A stretch of DNA of 26,205 bases from Pelargonium cotyledonis (GCA_036897625.1 JAYMTA010000601.1:1-26205), one strand, 5' to 3'. Counted from the first letter of the stretch, positions 11,537 through 21,748 are shown. Notes: generated by a model from the sequence alone, not told the origin. A program made the numbers and translations.

Positions 11537-12631
11537 TTAATTAGGATTGGATTTTCTCTCTTTTTGTAAGAATCTCAAAATTCTAACTAACTTCTCTTTA
11601 GAATATTGTTGGGTATTCACATATAAGTAAATAAGTATATAATCAAAATCGAAAGTACACACTCATTTTAAGACATGAGAAATGCTTTTTATTGGTCCGA
11701 GCTACACATAATATGGGTGCTCTCTCCTTTTCACGTAACCCCTCCTCACCCTACCAAATAAGATTCAAACTCAACCCCTATTTTTTATTTTTATTTTTTA
11801 ATTTATAGAAATGTGATGCTGAACCATTGGATTGTCTCCTTGAAGACCCAAATAATTTGGTTACAGCAGCAGCATTTACATCAAAGGGAAAGCTTCATTT
11901 TCTAGCTTCGGCATGTGGGAGCAGTAGTTGTAGAGGAGCTACAATGTCATGGATTTTGGCCCTTCCTGCAGCAGGTCTGGACCATATAACTCTTTTAAGT
12001 ACCATGTATTTTATTTTATTTCTTATTATTTTCTCGATGGGTTTTTTTTGAAGAAATTGGTCAAGTATCAGAAATAAATTTGTTTCGTGATAAGAGCTGT
12101 AGTGTATTTGTTCTAGAGTGGAGAATCAATGTCTGTATATTTGCATTTGGGATGTAGCTTTGGAGCTTTGTCCTGTGCTCTAGTTTTAGGATTGTAGCTT
12201 CCAAGACCTCTTCTATGACAATTACACTCTGCGTAAAGTATGGTAATGGGTTGAAATAGTTGGTTTGGGATGTTTTCTAGTTGTGATTTATATCCTCTAT
12301 TTCTACTGACATTATGCCATACCCCAAAAGGCACTACAAAAAGAGTTTACGACAATATTATTTCTGCATTGACCAAATATTATGCTGATCCTGTTACATT
12401 TTCATTCATTCAATTGTTATTTCTTTTGTTTGTGTGTTTTCTCTCTCCGATCCAGAACAACTAAATATTGCTTAATCAGGCCGGCTTAAATTTGATGCAT
12501 GCTAGCTGATCATTCCAGTCCATGCTTCAATTGTAGGTTGAGAATCTTTATGTTATCTGCAGCTGCTCTTTTGATTGCACAATAAGATGAATGAGAGTGT
12601 TTCATAACTGATACAAACTTCTCCTCTCTTG

Positions 12632-12656
12632 TTTTCTTTTCTTTTCTTTTCTTTTC
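12632..12656 (+). repeat. (TTTTC)5 microsatellite at a splice acceptor
   Basis: Five perfect TTTTC units form the polypyrimidine tract directly before the CTAG acceptor of the exon-3 remnant. The intact copy has a non-repetitive T-rich tract at the matching place (17480-17496). Confidence 0.9.
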
Positions 12657-12813
12657 TAGCTTATATGCTTCAAGATCATGAAGTGCTTGCTGCAGAGGTA
12701 CTTTTAACTATCATTAGACATTGTAAAATTGGTCTTTACTGTTTAGTTATGTTGAATAACTATTTATGCTGTTATGCGTACTATTTCCATATTCTGATGG
12801 AAAGCACTTCCAT

Positions 12814-13290
12814 ATTCCAGGGTGTGACCTCTTTGGGATAGGGAAGGAGCTCTTGTTTTGATCTGTCCTTGTGCTTGGGGTGACCTGAGAGCCCAAGGAT
12901 CCTTGGTGTAGAAAGTAGAGTGAGATGGAGTGAGGTGCCACATAAGGGTTCCAAGGAGAGCTTCCAAGGTGTGACTTCTCTGGATTGGATGAGGCCAACA
13001 CATGGGCGTGCCTTAGACATATATGGTCGTGCATTACCTCAGTTAAGATTTTTCTCAGCCAAAGTAACACACAGGCATTTCAACATTAACCATGGCTGAC
13101 CTTGGTCGGTTTGGAGGCTTGTCTTCACCTAGGGGTGATTTTGGAAGATCCGAATAGACCGCCCGGGGTCTTTGACTATGCAGGCTTGGTGAGAATAGAG
13201 GATGACGTGTCTGTTCCCACACATGTAACCATCTGAGATTGGCCAATCTAGGCCCTGCTTTTTATAGTGGTTATTCTGTTTCATTATCCT
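12814..13290. mobile_element. Unidentified insertion replacing NDPK exon 4 in the broken copy
   Basis: Similarity to the intact NDPK gene stops within exon 4 near 12814 and resumes near 13290-13300 in the following intron (GTGATTTGATATGTAT). The 480 bp between is more GC-rich than its surroundings and unlike the intact intron. It contains two related words about 147 bp apart, CCAGGGTGTGACCTC near 12817 and CCAAGGTGTGACTTC near 12964, and a CTTTTTATAG motif at its end. Reading the minus strand gives a TATAAAAAG start, so it could be part of an LTR. No terminal repeats or target duplication could be assigned. Confidence 0.45.
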
Positions 13291-14310
13291 TTTTAGATGT
13301 TAGCTGTGATTTGATATGTATCTGATACGAGACTTTTCTATTCCAGATTGCAGAAATCACAAGTAGATTTGAGCGGAAAGGTTTTAAGCTTGTGGGCATT
13401 AAAGTCTTAGTTCCTTCAAAGGATTTGGCAGAAAAGCATCATTCTCATTTGAAGGAAAGCCCGTATTTCAATGGAATTTGCAACTTCTTTAGCTCTGGCC
13501 CAGTTATTGCCATGGTTAGAGGAACCAAACTCTAACTCATTGTTTGAAAACCACTTTACAAGTATCTGACATTTGTTGTCAAACTTTTGTAGGTCTGGGA
13601 AGGCGAGGGAGTGATCAAGTATGGTCGGAAACTAATCGGATCCACTGACCCACAGAAGTCAAAACCTGGAACTATCAGAGGCGACTTAGCTGCTTTCGTT
13701 TCAAGGTATTGATTGTCAGACATCCAAATTTCCATTTCCAGAAATTATCCATCCCTGTGAATATGGAAGAATCTTCGGTTGGGTATGTCAGCTGCGCATT
13801 ATTTGATATCTAATTCTACATCTTATGTAGAAATATCATCCATGGAAGCGATGGCCCAGAGACCGCCAAGGATGAAATTAATTTGTGGTTCAAACCAGAA
13901 GAGTTGGTTAGCTACACAGGCAATGCCGGGAAGTGGATCTATGGCTATAACTGAAGCCAGAGTTTTGTTTCCGTGACAATGGGTTAACATAATCTCTTAC
14001 GATGAACTTGTTTTTTCGTGTGCGCGAGGAAGTGAGCTCAACAACACTTTTATGTTAAATATGTGCTTTGCTTCAATCCTTTAGCTTGAATCATATCTCG
14101 ATATGATGTTTTACTCCACGAAACTCCCTGAAAACCGAATGCTCACTCATGCTACTTCCGAGTACCTACACTTGCAAAACAAGGCTTCTTCCAGCTGAAG
14201 CCTCTCCAATGCTAAAGTTAGATCACACCTCATCTCTCCCTAACCTAACCTAATGATCTTAACATGGTTTTTGCAAATACATGAGTTCTTAGTATATGAC
14301 ATTTGGTCTC

Positions 14311-14580
14311 TTTTTGGATGAGAAGTGGCATGCACATATACATGTATCATATATTTATTGATTTTTATTGCAAAAAAAAATAAAAAATCTCAGATGTATG
14401 CTATTTTCTCTCCTGTAACAGTTTAGTTGTAAAAAGTGTGTACATTACACATTATCATAGCTTCTAATTGATGATCCGATTAACAAACCAGCTCGATCTT
14501 CGATCTGATTGTAAGACATTGATTCTAATTTTAAGTGTTGAATAAAGTTTTGCCAATCATTTTGTCCCAATCATTGATTC
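14311..14580 (+). repeat. Partial duplicate of the PH-gene end and its 3' flank
   Basis: AGAAGTGGCATGCACATAT near 14331 repeats the sequence near 9937 in the last PH intron. ATCTCAG followed by ATGTATGCTATTTTCTC repeats the acceptor side and the sequence after the PH stop codon, but the 72-bp last PH exon between them is absent. TAATTGATG and TGTTGAATAAAGTTTTGCC later match 10579-10640. The relation is patchy but in order. Confidence 0.65.
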
Positions 14581-15033
14581 TAAGTTAAATGTTTGTGAAT
14601 GAATACTATGTAATCGTGACTCACGAGGAGGGGAAATTTCATTGGTTGGTTCTATGTCGATAGAAAAATTCAAAAATAAAGAAGTTTCCAATCTCTCTTT
14701 TCTCTTTTCCTTCAATGCTGAAAAACACAACAACTCTAGCATGTCTAGCTATTTAACTGGACAAAATAAAACTAATAGATTGTTGTAAAATAATACGCGT
14801 AACATATTTGTAGCAAGGGGTATTAGCTAAGCAATTAATGGTTGAGATTCAGTTAAGACGTAAAATTATGAACTTAGACTTGATTATGACCAAAAACTAA
14901 AAGATTCAGGTGGACGTTCCACATCTACAAAAATTCATCAAATCAGATATGTGTGTGTTAGTTTATGAGATTTCATCACGTTCTTAATGTAAAATTATTA
15001 AGAGTAATATGTGCATTAATTGATTGATATAAC

Positions 15034-15190
15034 TTTATATCAGTTGCATTAATGAGATGATAACACTTTATTTAAAATCATAAATCCGGACGGGTCGCTC
15101 CGCTCCCACATATTCACTTGGGTGAGTATAAGTGAAAGTTAATGGAGTGTCATAACCTTATTGGCTTAGTTAAGTTGCAACTGATATAAA
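15034..15190. repeat. 15-bp perfect inverted repeat, possible small MITE
   Basis: TTTATATCAGTTGCA at 15034-15048 is the exact reverse complement of TGCAACTGATATAAA at 15176-15190, with weaker pairing inward (TAATGAGATGATAACACT against a GTGTCATAACCTTATT segment). The arms enclose about 127 bp that includes a short GC-rich run (GGACGGGTCGCTCCGCTCCC). No target duplication was found. Confidence 0.5.
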
Positions 15191-15519
15191 TTTTACTCGA
15201 TTGTTAATAAACTTTTAAATGAATCCGTCACTTTATAAATTAAATGGTATAATATGAAATTTAAAATATAATAAATTACCCTTCAAAAATAAAATAAATT
15301 ATAGTACATTTCATATACTAAATTAGAGTTGTTAATTTACAACCAAAAAAAAAAAAAAAAGTTCTTACTCTTTGTGCAATTACTGTAACATCTGAAGTCC
15401 AAAGCTGTCAAGTGGTTTTTGGAGAGATCAGAGCATCAAATCTTTCCTAAGGTTCGCGTAGGGTTTGACTTTATAACTTTAACCGCAGAGAATCAATACC
15501 TCTCACCTTCTTGCCTCCT

Positions 15520-15664
15520 TTATATATATATATCCCTACTTTCGCTGTCCATCACTCACTTCTCCACTACCAAACCCAACTCTTCGCGTTGAGCTGCTCT
15601 CACTCACTCCAATAACTCCTAACAACCTCAAATTCTTATCAGATTCAACGATTTCAGGTTCAAT
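15520..15664 (+). promoter_or_regulatory. TATA box and 5' UTR of the NDPK gene
   Basis: A run of TATATATATATATA at 15520-15534 precedes a C/T-rich stretch (CCATCACTCACTTCTCCACTACC), as in many plant promoters and leaders. Transcription probably starts near 15550-15560, giving a leader of about 110 bases before the ATG at 15665. Confidence 0.6.
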
Positions 15665-18600
15665 ATGAGCTCACAGATTTACAGATCTGCTTCCAGAGCC
15701 GCCAGGTCTCTCCTCTCTGCTTCCAAGAACGCCCGCTTTCTCTCCGGTAGTCTATCTTCATTGTTCACGCCTTTTTTTCTCATTCTGATTCCAATTTTCA
15801 TTTCCGCTATCTGTTTGCTTCATCGGTGTGATAATTAAGGTGTTTATAAGCTATGGCGGACTTTTTTATGTTAGATCTTCGATATCCGAAACTTTAAATC
15901 TGTTAGTTTTCCTGGAAAGCATTTCCCGATAAATTAGGAGAAATGAAGACGAATTTGATTGCTTAGATTAAGGATTTCAGTGTTTTCGTGATTGAATTTG
16001 AAGTTATTTACTTGGTTTGAGTCGGTAATTTATCGTCTTCCTTCCTTTCACTCTTTTTCTCAGTTTGATTCCAGTTTTCATTTCCACTGTGTGTTTGATT
16101 TGTCGGTATGGTAATTCAGATGCTTATGAGTTGCGGATTTTTTTGTCTGTTTTCTTTTTGGTTAGATCGCCGAATGCTGAAACAGTTAAATCTGATTGTT
16201 ATCCTGGAAACTACATTATGAGGAATGAGAACGAATTTGATTGTGTGAATTTATGATTTCAGTGTTTTCATGATTGAATTTGAAGTTATTTACTAAGTTT
16301 TGAATCCACACTGACTCGTCTCGATTTGAATATGGGGAGAGAATTCTGTACATAACATCATGCTTTGTTCATAGTTGTTAACTTGTTTGTGGCATTTATA
16401 GCGTAGGGATGTTTTTTGGGGCTTGAATTGTATAATTGTGATTTAAAGGCACTTTTGCATCTATTCTGTTTGTAGAAACTGTTCAAATCAAAAGTGCAAG
16501 TGGAGCTCTCTTTTGACTGGTTGTTATCATCTGCTTTTTTTCCTTATCTTTATAGAAGGACGAGCTGTAGGTGCTGCAGCTGCAGTTACATTAAACGGAA
16601 AGCTTCCTTTTCTAGCTTCGGCTTATGGGAGCTCTGGTTCTGGAAATGCTTCTAGATCATGGATTTCAGGAGCCTTGGCCCTTCCTGTAGCAGGTTTGGA
16701 TCATAAAACTCTTTTTAACTACTGTGTATTTTATTTTATTAATTGGTGTTTTTTAAGACATTGTTTAAGTATTAGAATAATTTTCTCTCATTATAAGAGC
16801 TATAGTAGATTTGTTTGAGTGAAAAAGATGAGATAATGTCACCAATGTAAAAGTGCTGCACGGAGAACCAGTGTCTGTGTGTTGAGGTTATAAGGAAGAG
16901 GAGCCTTGTCCCTTGCTCTAGTTTTACCATTGTGGCCTCCGAGACCTCTTCTATAACAATTACACTTTGCATAAGGTATGGCAATGGGTTGAAATAGTTT
17001 GTTATGTATTCTCTCTAGTTATGATTTACATCCTCAATTTCACATCACATTTTACCATATCCCCAACTGTGCAAACAATGTTTGCTTCAATATTATTTCT
17101 TTATCTTTTGGTTTTCAAATTTCCTTTCTATGTTGTTCTCTCTCTCTCCAATCACACATAAAACATTCAGACATTGTTTTTGAAATCTGCAATAATCAGG
17201 ATCCGAAACCTCTGATTTGGAACTTCCAGAGATGATCCTAGCGAGTTGATGTTCAATGTTTTGGATTAATAAACTTTTTTGCATACCAGATTCCTTAAAT
17301 TTCCTACATCCTTATTTATGTGACAATTAACTAGTAAATATTGCTTAAACAGAGCATTCCATATTTCATTTCTAGATTGAGAATCTTTATGCTAGCTGGA
17401 ACAGTTGTTTTGCTTTCACAATAAGAGGAATGAGAGTTGTTTCGAACACTAATACAAACTTTTCCTTTCTTGTTTCTCCTTTCTTTGTATTTTTAGCTTA
17501 TATGCTTCAGGATCAGGAAGCACTTGCTGCGGAGGTACTTTGAAGTTTGAACCATGATTAAAATTTATTAAATTGTTCTTTACTGTTTAGTTTGTTGAAT
17601 TGCTACTAATGCACACTATTTCCTTATCCAGATGGAACGTACTTTCATTGCTATCAAGCCCGATGGAGTGCAGAGAGGGCTGGTAAGTGATAATGTTGGC
17701 TTAATTTGTTAGAGTCTCGAAACATCTTATTTCATTGGTAACTTCTCTTATCTCCAAGGCAGGCAACTTTACAATATCCAAGTTACATTTTTTCTTCATT
17801 CATTTGCATTTACTGGTGTCTATTGATGGTGAGATTTGATATGTATTTGATCTGAGACATGTTTGTTTTCCAGATTTCAGAAATCATATCTCGATTTGAG
17901 CGAAAAGGCTTTAAGCTTGTGGGCATTAAAGTTTTGATTCCTTCAAAGGGCTTTGCAGAAAAGCATTATCATGATTTGAAGGAAAGACCCTTTTTCAATG
18001 GACTTTGTGACTTCCTTAGCTCTGGCCCAGTTATTGCCATGGTAAGAACAAATAAATTCTAACGTATTGTTTGACATCAACTTCAAGCGTATCTGACAGT
18101 GTTTTCCAATTTTTTGTAGGTCTGGGAAGGTGAAGGAGTGATCAAGTATGGCCGGAAACTAATTGGAGCCACCGACCCACAGAAATCAGAACCTGGAACT
18201 ATCAGAGGTGACTTAGCAGTTGTTGTTGGAAGGTATCGATTTGAACCAAGAAACTTTCTACTCCGTGTCTTTATTATTTCGTGCTCTGTGAACCACAGTT
18301 CTGTATTCCCTTGAGTCTGTCTAATGCTAGCAATTTGAGTTTTGGGTCAGGTTGAAAAATCCTGAACCCAAACCTGACCAGTAAGAGTGTGGGTTTTGGG
18401 TTGCAGGTCTTACACACAAAATGTATGGGTTGAATGTAGGTTGCACGATCCGATCCACATTTTTCTTGGAAAACCCTACCCCACCCAATCCAAATTTTAA
18501 TTTGCTCTATTTTATGTGGGTGAAGTGGCAATTCAGATTTTAGATTCAGGTTGAAATACCTTGTTACAGAACACGGTTCGGGTTTTCATGCAAAATCTGC

Positions 18601-19027
18601 AGGTTCATGCGGGTTCGTCCCACTTGAAAATTGGTTGGGTCCATTTTAAGCTTCCCGTACCCAAAAAAAATTGCGGGCCATATTTCAGGTACCCGCATGT
18701 TTTGTTCCAAATTGCCAGTTCTAATGTTAGTCGGGATTTAGGTGTTCACATGTTCGGCCCCAAATTGCCATATCCAGATGCTCTCCATACTCCATCTGTG
18801 TAAACGGCATAATTCAACAATCCTTAGTATAATTCACAAACCCGTAGTTTGGTTGCTATTCATGTTTCATAATTCACAATCTAATTATTGTTCTGTTACG
18901 CAGAAACATCATCCATGGAAGCGATGGCCCGGAGACGGCCAAGGACGAGATCAACTTGTGGTTCAAACCCGAAGAGTTGGTGAGCTACACAAGCAACTCC
19001 GAGAAGTGGGTCTATGGCGACAACTAA
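15665..19027 (+). CDS. NDPK3: Organellar nucleoside diphosphate kinase, NDPK3/NDPK4 type (7 exons)
   Basis: Exons: 15665-15746, 16556-16693, 17497-17534, 17632-17682, 17874-18041, 18120-18232, 18904-19027; 714 nt, 237 aa, about the size of Arabidopsis NDPK3. The enzyme moves the terminal phosphate of ATP to NDPs through a phosphohistidine. All key residues are present: K95 (KPDGV), Y135, R171 (GTIRGD), R188 and the catalytic H201 in NIIHGSD. Lys to His spacing is 106, the same as human K12-H118. Residues 1-27 are rich in Arg, Ser and Ala without acidic residues ([19 protein letters not shown]), a typical mitochondrial targeting peptide. The Ala-rich segment and [13 protein letters not shown] link it to the kinase fold at residue 87. 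The plant NDPK3 class is known from the mitochondrial intermembrane space, with chloroplast location also reported. Intron 1 holds a 280-bp tandem duplication and intron 6 a hAT-like MITE. The symbol is by family; orthology to NDPK3 versus NDPK4 is not resolved. Confidence 0.95.
15770..16303 (+). repeat. 280-bp tandem duplication inside NDPK intron 1
   Basis: Unit 1 (about 15770-16022) and unit 2 (about 16050-16303) are offset by 280 bp. Both contain GATTCCA(A/G)TTTTCATTTCC, TTAGATC, CCTGGAAA, ACGAATTTGATTG, GATTTCAGTGTTTTC and GATTGAATTTGAAGTTATTTAC. Divergence is moderate. It lies just after the first exon, where plant introns often carry expression-enhancing motifs. Confidence 0.85.
18327..18718. 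mobile_element. hAT-like MITE in NDPK intron 6
   Basis: The 392-bp insert starts CTAGCAATTTGAG and ends CCAAATTGCCAG, giving inverted ends CTAGCAATTTG and CTGGCAATTTG. The flanks GTCTAATG (18319-18326) and TTCTAATG (18719-18726) match at 7 of 8 bases, a hAT-type 8-bp target duplication. The interior is built from GGGTTTTGGGTT, GAACCCAAACC and GGTTCGGGTT words, like the element at 4660-4882. Open frames across it are composition artefacts. Confidence 0.75.
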
Positions 19028-19106
19028 GGGAAGTTTTTGTATTCATTTCTTTGGGCAAATTAGGTCCCCACATGAGAAGGGGTAAACAGTAAACACAACC
19101 TCTTAG

Positions 19107-19112
19107 AATAAA
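19107..19112 (+). terminator. Poly(A) signal of the NDPK gene
   Basis: AATAAA lies 80 bases after the stop codon, followed by the T-rich stretch CTTGCTTTTTTGTGG. It fits a plant near-upstream element, with cleavage expected within about 40 bases. Confidence 0.5.
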
Positions 19113-20740
19113 CTTGCTTTTTTGTGGAAGTGAGCTCAGTAACAATGTTAGGTTTGTTAGCAATACAAACAAGCAGGCAAAAACTCTGTTTCAGCAATAA
19201 TTTATTTCACATCCTTTTTTTGTTCTTTAGATTGGCTTTGAGTTTAAGATAATTTGTTAATATGCAAATTTTGATTTACTAATGTAAAAAAAAAAAAAGA
19301 CAACAATTTTATTTTAGAGGTAAATATGGTTAAAAATGAGGTTTAAGGGACAACCAAATGGGTCTCAAGTATAAAGTGTAGAATATTTGTAACTTGTGTT
19401 AGGGGTATGTCATGTATATACCAAATGTTTTAGGAATATTTGTGGTTCTAGTTAAGAGTTCTAGTTAAGAGTCTAGCGGGTTAGAGTGTAAAAATCTAAG
19501 CCCGTGACATATTTTGCTAAAGAAAAACTAGCCACGGCCCAAAAATAGGTTGTTTGTGGACAAATGGGACACTCTTGAGCTATATAGAGCCCACTGCTTC
19601 GCATTTGACACGAATTCAAATTAGTTTGCTATAAAATGACATATAAATGAAAACTCGCTATGTATCATATATTTAATCTAAAATACTCTCAGCTCGCATT
19701 GCAACATACAAATAAGAGTTTAACATAATCAATATATTGTCTTAGCGCTAAATAAGCACTAACAATTAAATTTGAACTATAGATTTTTTTAGATGACTAA
19801 TAATGTATCACTCGACTACAACTCTCCTCTCCTTCAACCTCGATTATTGTGCCTCGTGGGTAAATAATTACTTGTTTAGTAATTTTTTATATTTTCATTT
19901 TTAAATATATATATTAAATAGTTAGTTGGTATTGTATATTTTATATTAAATTGGCATGCCCATGTGTTTTAAGAGGATAGTAACTAATTTATCACAAATC
20001 ATTATTGGTAGTTTACATTTTTTCAAGTAAAGTGTATTGTATTAAACTATTAATTCACCTAATTAAGGGAAAACGTAACTGTCAAAGGGATAGGGCCATG
20101 GAGGTCAATCCAACCAAACAAACTCAAAATATATAATAGGCAAAATATCTTTTAAAACAAGACTCAAATCGCTTGAATCGTCTCATCCGGTCTTCAAATC
20201 TTGAACAATGGTGCTTGTGTCATAATCAACAATAGTATCACCACATCCTCACGAGCAGTATACAATTAATTTCTTAAAATTTTAAACAAAGCACTAAATT
20301 TAGGAAGAAAACATATACAAGTGAGACATTTGGACTGATATTTGTTTCATGTTCATATAATAAACAATGTAAAAAGTAAAGAACGAAAGCTAATGATGAA
20401 ATGATAATTCATTAATTATATTTATATCTCAATTACTTTTAAGTATATTAGTAAAATTTGAAAAAGTGTTTGTCATCTCAACTATAATTTATGAACTGAG
20501 ACTTCAAGCCAATACACAAGATAAATAAATTCAAGCGGACACTCTACATCCGTAATTCATTAACAATGAGTATAAGTATTAATTATGAGACGTCAACACC
20601 TCATCAACATAAATTAATTAGATTAGAGTCACTCATTGGATTTTTCTTTTTTTTTCTCAACGAGTCTATCAAAAAAATCACATTGCGTGACAGGTCAGAA
20701 TTCGTCACAACCATGATTTTTAAATTTTTACCCGAACCAA
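19113..20740. other. AT-rich spacer between the NDPK and UIEF genes
   Basis: No gene is seen on either strand; the longest frames are short and without similarity. There is a small direct repeat, GTTCTAGTTAAGA twice near 19445-19470, and a 13-bp A tract near 19287. Otherwise I see nothing I can name. Confidence 0.6.
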
Positions 20741-20748
20741 CTAGTCTG

Positions 20749-20985
20749 TCACGTGACGTTGTCCTCTTTCACCGCATAGGCCAACTGTTATAAGCTTCGT
20801 CCAATCACAAGCCGCCACGTTTCAATCCTAATTCCGAATCTACATGACGTGGCGTCCAAACCTCAGATCTGCTGCGCTGTGTCCACCATCATCAGACGGA
20901 CTTGAAAGTCCGAATTATTTTGGGAATTGGAATCCGCCAATCAAATCCGGTCGTCTTCTCTTCGTCACTGTCTTCGATATAAATA
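20749..20985 (+). promoter_or_regulatory. UIEF promoter with G-box/ACGT cluster and TATA box
   Basis: Within 105 bp lie a palindromic G-box CACGTG (20750-20755, in TCACGTGACGTT), GCCACGT (20814-20820) and TGACGTGGC (20845-20853). All are ACGT-core sites recognised by plant bZIP or bHLH factors, and the last fits an ABRE. TATAAATA at 20978-20985 is a good TATA box, placing the start near 21010. Binding itself is inferred. Confidence 0.6.
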
Positions 20986-21009
20986 ATCGCAACCCTCCTC
21001 TTTTCACAC

Positions 21010-21748
21010 GTTTTCTTTTCGCGTCTTCAAGAAGCAATCGAAAAAGAAGAAAGCCACTCATATTCAAGCAAAATGTCCAAATTGCTATCTTTGCTTTCCG
21101 AGAATTAGCCTTTGCCGAGACCTTCTGCGACCTAGATCTCTTGTAAATCTCTGTTGGATTCGCTTCTTCATCTCGTGCACTCTCGTCCAGCTTCCAGGAT
21201 CGGTACGCTTCTGTTTCTTGGAAGTTTCTGTTGTTTGTGGGAATTATCGATTCATGTTTCTCTCTGAATTGTATAGTAGGTGTTTTTGCTGTTTTATTGT
21301 GTGATGTTTACGGTTTAAAGCTCTGTACTTTGTGAATTTATGCTAGTGATATATGAGCAAGTATAAGTTGTGGAAATTTGTTAGGGTTTATTTAATTAGA
21401 GTTTGTGTTTTGCATTTTTCTTCTTCTGGAAATTTTGTTTTAGCCTTTTGTATAGGCTGATTCTTTTGTGGAAAAGGCTTATATAGGTGGAGAAATTAAA
21501 TTCTGTGCATTAATTTTATTGATTCCTGTTTTTTTTATGATGCATATTAGATGAATTTGGCTAAGCGTATTGGTTAATTTCCTGTTTAGATAGTTTGTTT
21601 CCTCTATTTTGCGTTGACTTTCTATGAAGTCTTCTTTTGTGTTGTTTGTTTTGTTTATTATGGTCCCTTTGTTGCTTTTCTATAGACAGTTTTAGACAGG
21701 AATCATTATGTTTTGCACTCAACAACTTTCTTTAATATCCTGTTTCAG
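21010..21748 (+). other. Non-coding first exon and 5' UTR intron of the UIEF gene
   Basis: From the inferred start near 21010 to GATCG at 21202 the sequence is leader-like, with CTTC-rich runs. A donor GTACGC follows at 21203. The T-rich intron ends at TGTTTCAG (21748), directly before the ATG. A long frame at 20844-21146 crosses the promoter and leader and is not taken as coding. Confidence 0.6.

Larger units (their letters stand above)
10067..11808. other. AT-rich spacer between the PH gene and the broken NDPK copy
   Basis: No coding exon is seen. The first part is the PH gene 3' flank, followed by two tandem units (10238-10589) and a Stowaway-like element (about 10875-11536). A strong donor-like ATG|GTAAGT sits at 10098, after the stop codon. 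The T-rich tract and TTTATAG at 11802-11808 form a good splice acceptor for the NDPK-like exon that follows. In an ancestral fusion gene this whole stretch would have been an intron. Confidence 0.5.
11809..13954 (+). pseudogene. Broken nucleoside diphosphate kinase copy, lacking exon 1 and the KPDG exon
   Basis: Pieces matching the intact gene downstream, in the same order and phases: 11809-11974 (exon 2), 12660-12697 (exon 3), remnant near 12797-12813 (exon 4), 13347-13514 (exon 5), 13593-13705 (exon 6), 13831-13954 (exon 7, TGA stop). Introns and the 3' UTR also align, so this is a segmental tandem duplicate. No counterpart of exon 1 (start codon and targeting peptide) is found; the first exon instead opens in frame with KCDAEPLDC after a good acceptor. 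Exon 4, which carries the catalytic KPDG loop, keeps only the first six or so codons. Its acceptor AG is lost (ATTCTG) and unrelated sequence follows. The intact His motif NIIHGSD remains, but the residue matching human Tyr52 is His, and RPFF is SPYF. Exons 2, 3, 5, 6 and 7 are otherwise open. It may be a dead gene, or the former kinase half of a PH-NDPK fusion. Confidence 0.8.
13955..15519. other. Spacer between the two NDPK copies
   Basis: The first 150 bases are the decayed NDPK 3' UTR; GAAGTGAGCTCAACAAC near 14030 matches GAAGTGAGCTCAGTAAC after the intact gene. At 14311-14580 there is a stretch related to the end of the PH-domain gene (9922-10100 and 10567-10650). The rest is AT-rich, with an inverted repeat at 15034-15190 and a 16-bp A tract ending at 15360. 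No gene is seen. Confidence 0.6.

Noticed and set aside
12747..13246. Several overlapping minus-strand frames in the insert of the broken NDPK copy
   Set aside because: Overlapping in all three frames with no recognisable motifs; more likely effects of the GC-richer composition.
11809..13954. Annotating the upstream NDPK copy as an intact second kinase gene
   Set aside because: No start exon or targeting peptide is found, and the KPDG exon is destroyed with its splice acceptor lost.
18274..19172. Frames of 69-116 codons over NDPK intron 6 and last exon
   Set aside because: They cover the hAT-like element or are alternative frames of the last NDPK exon.
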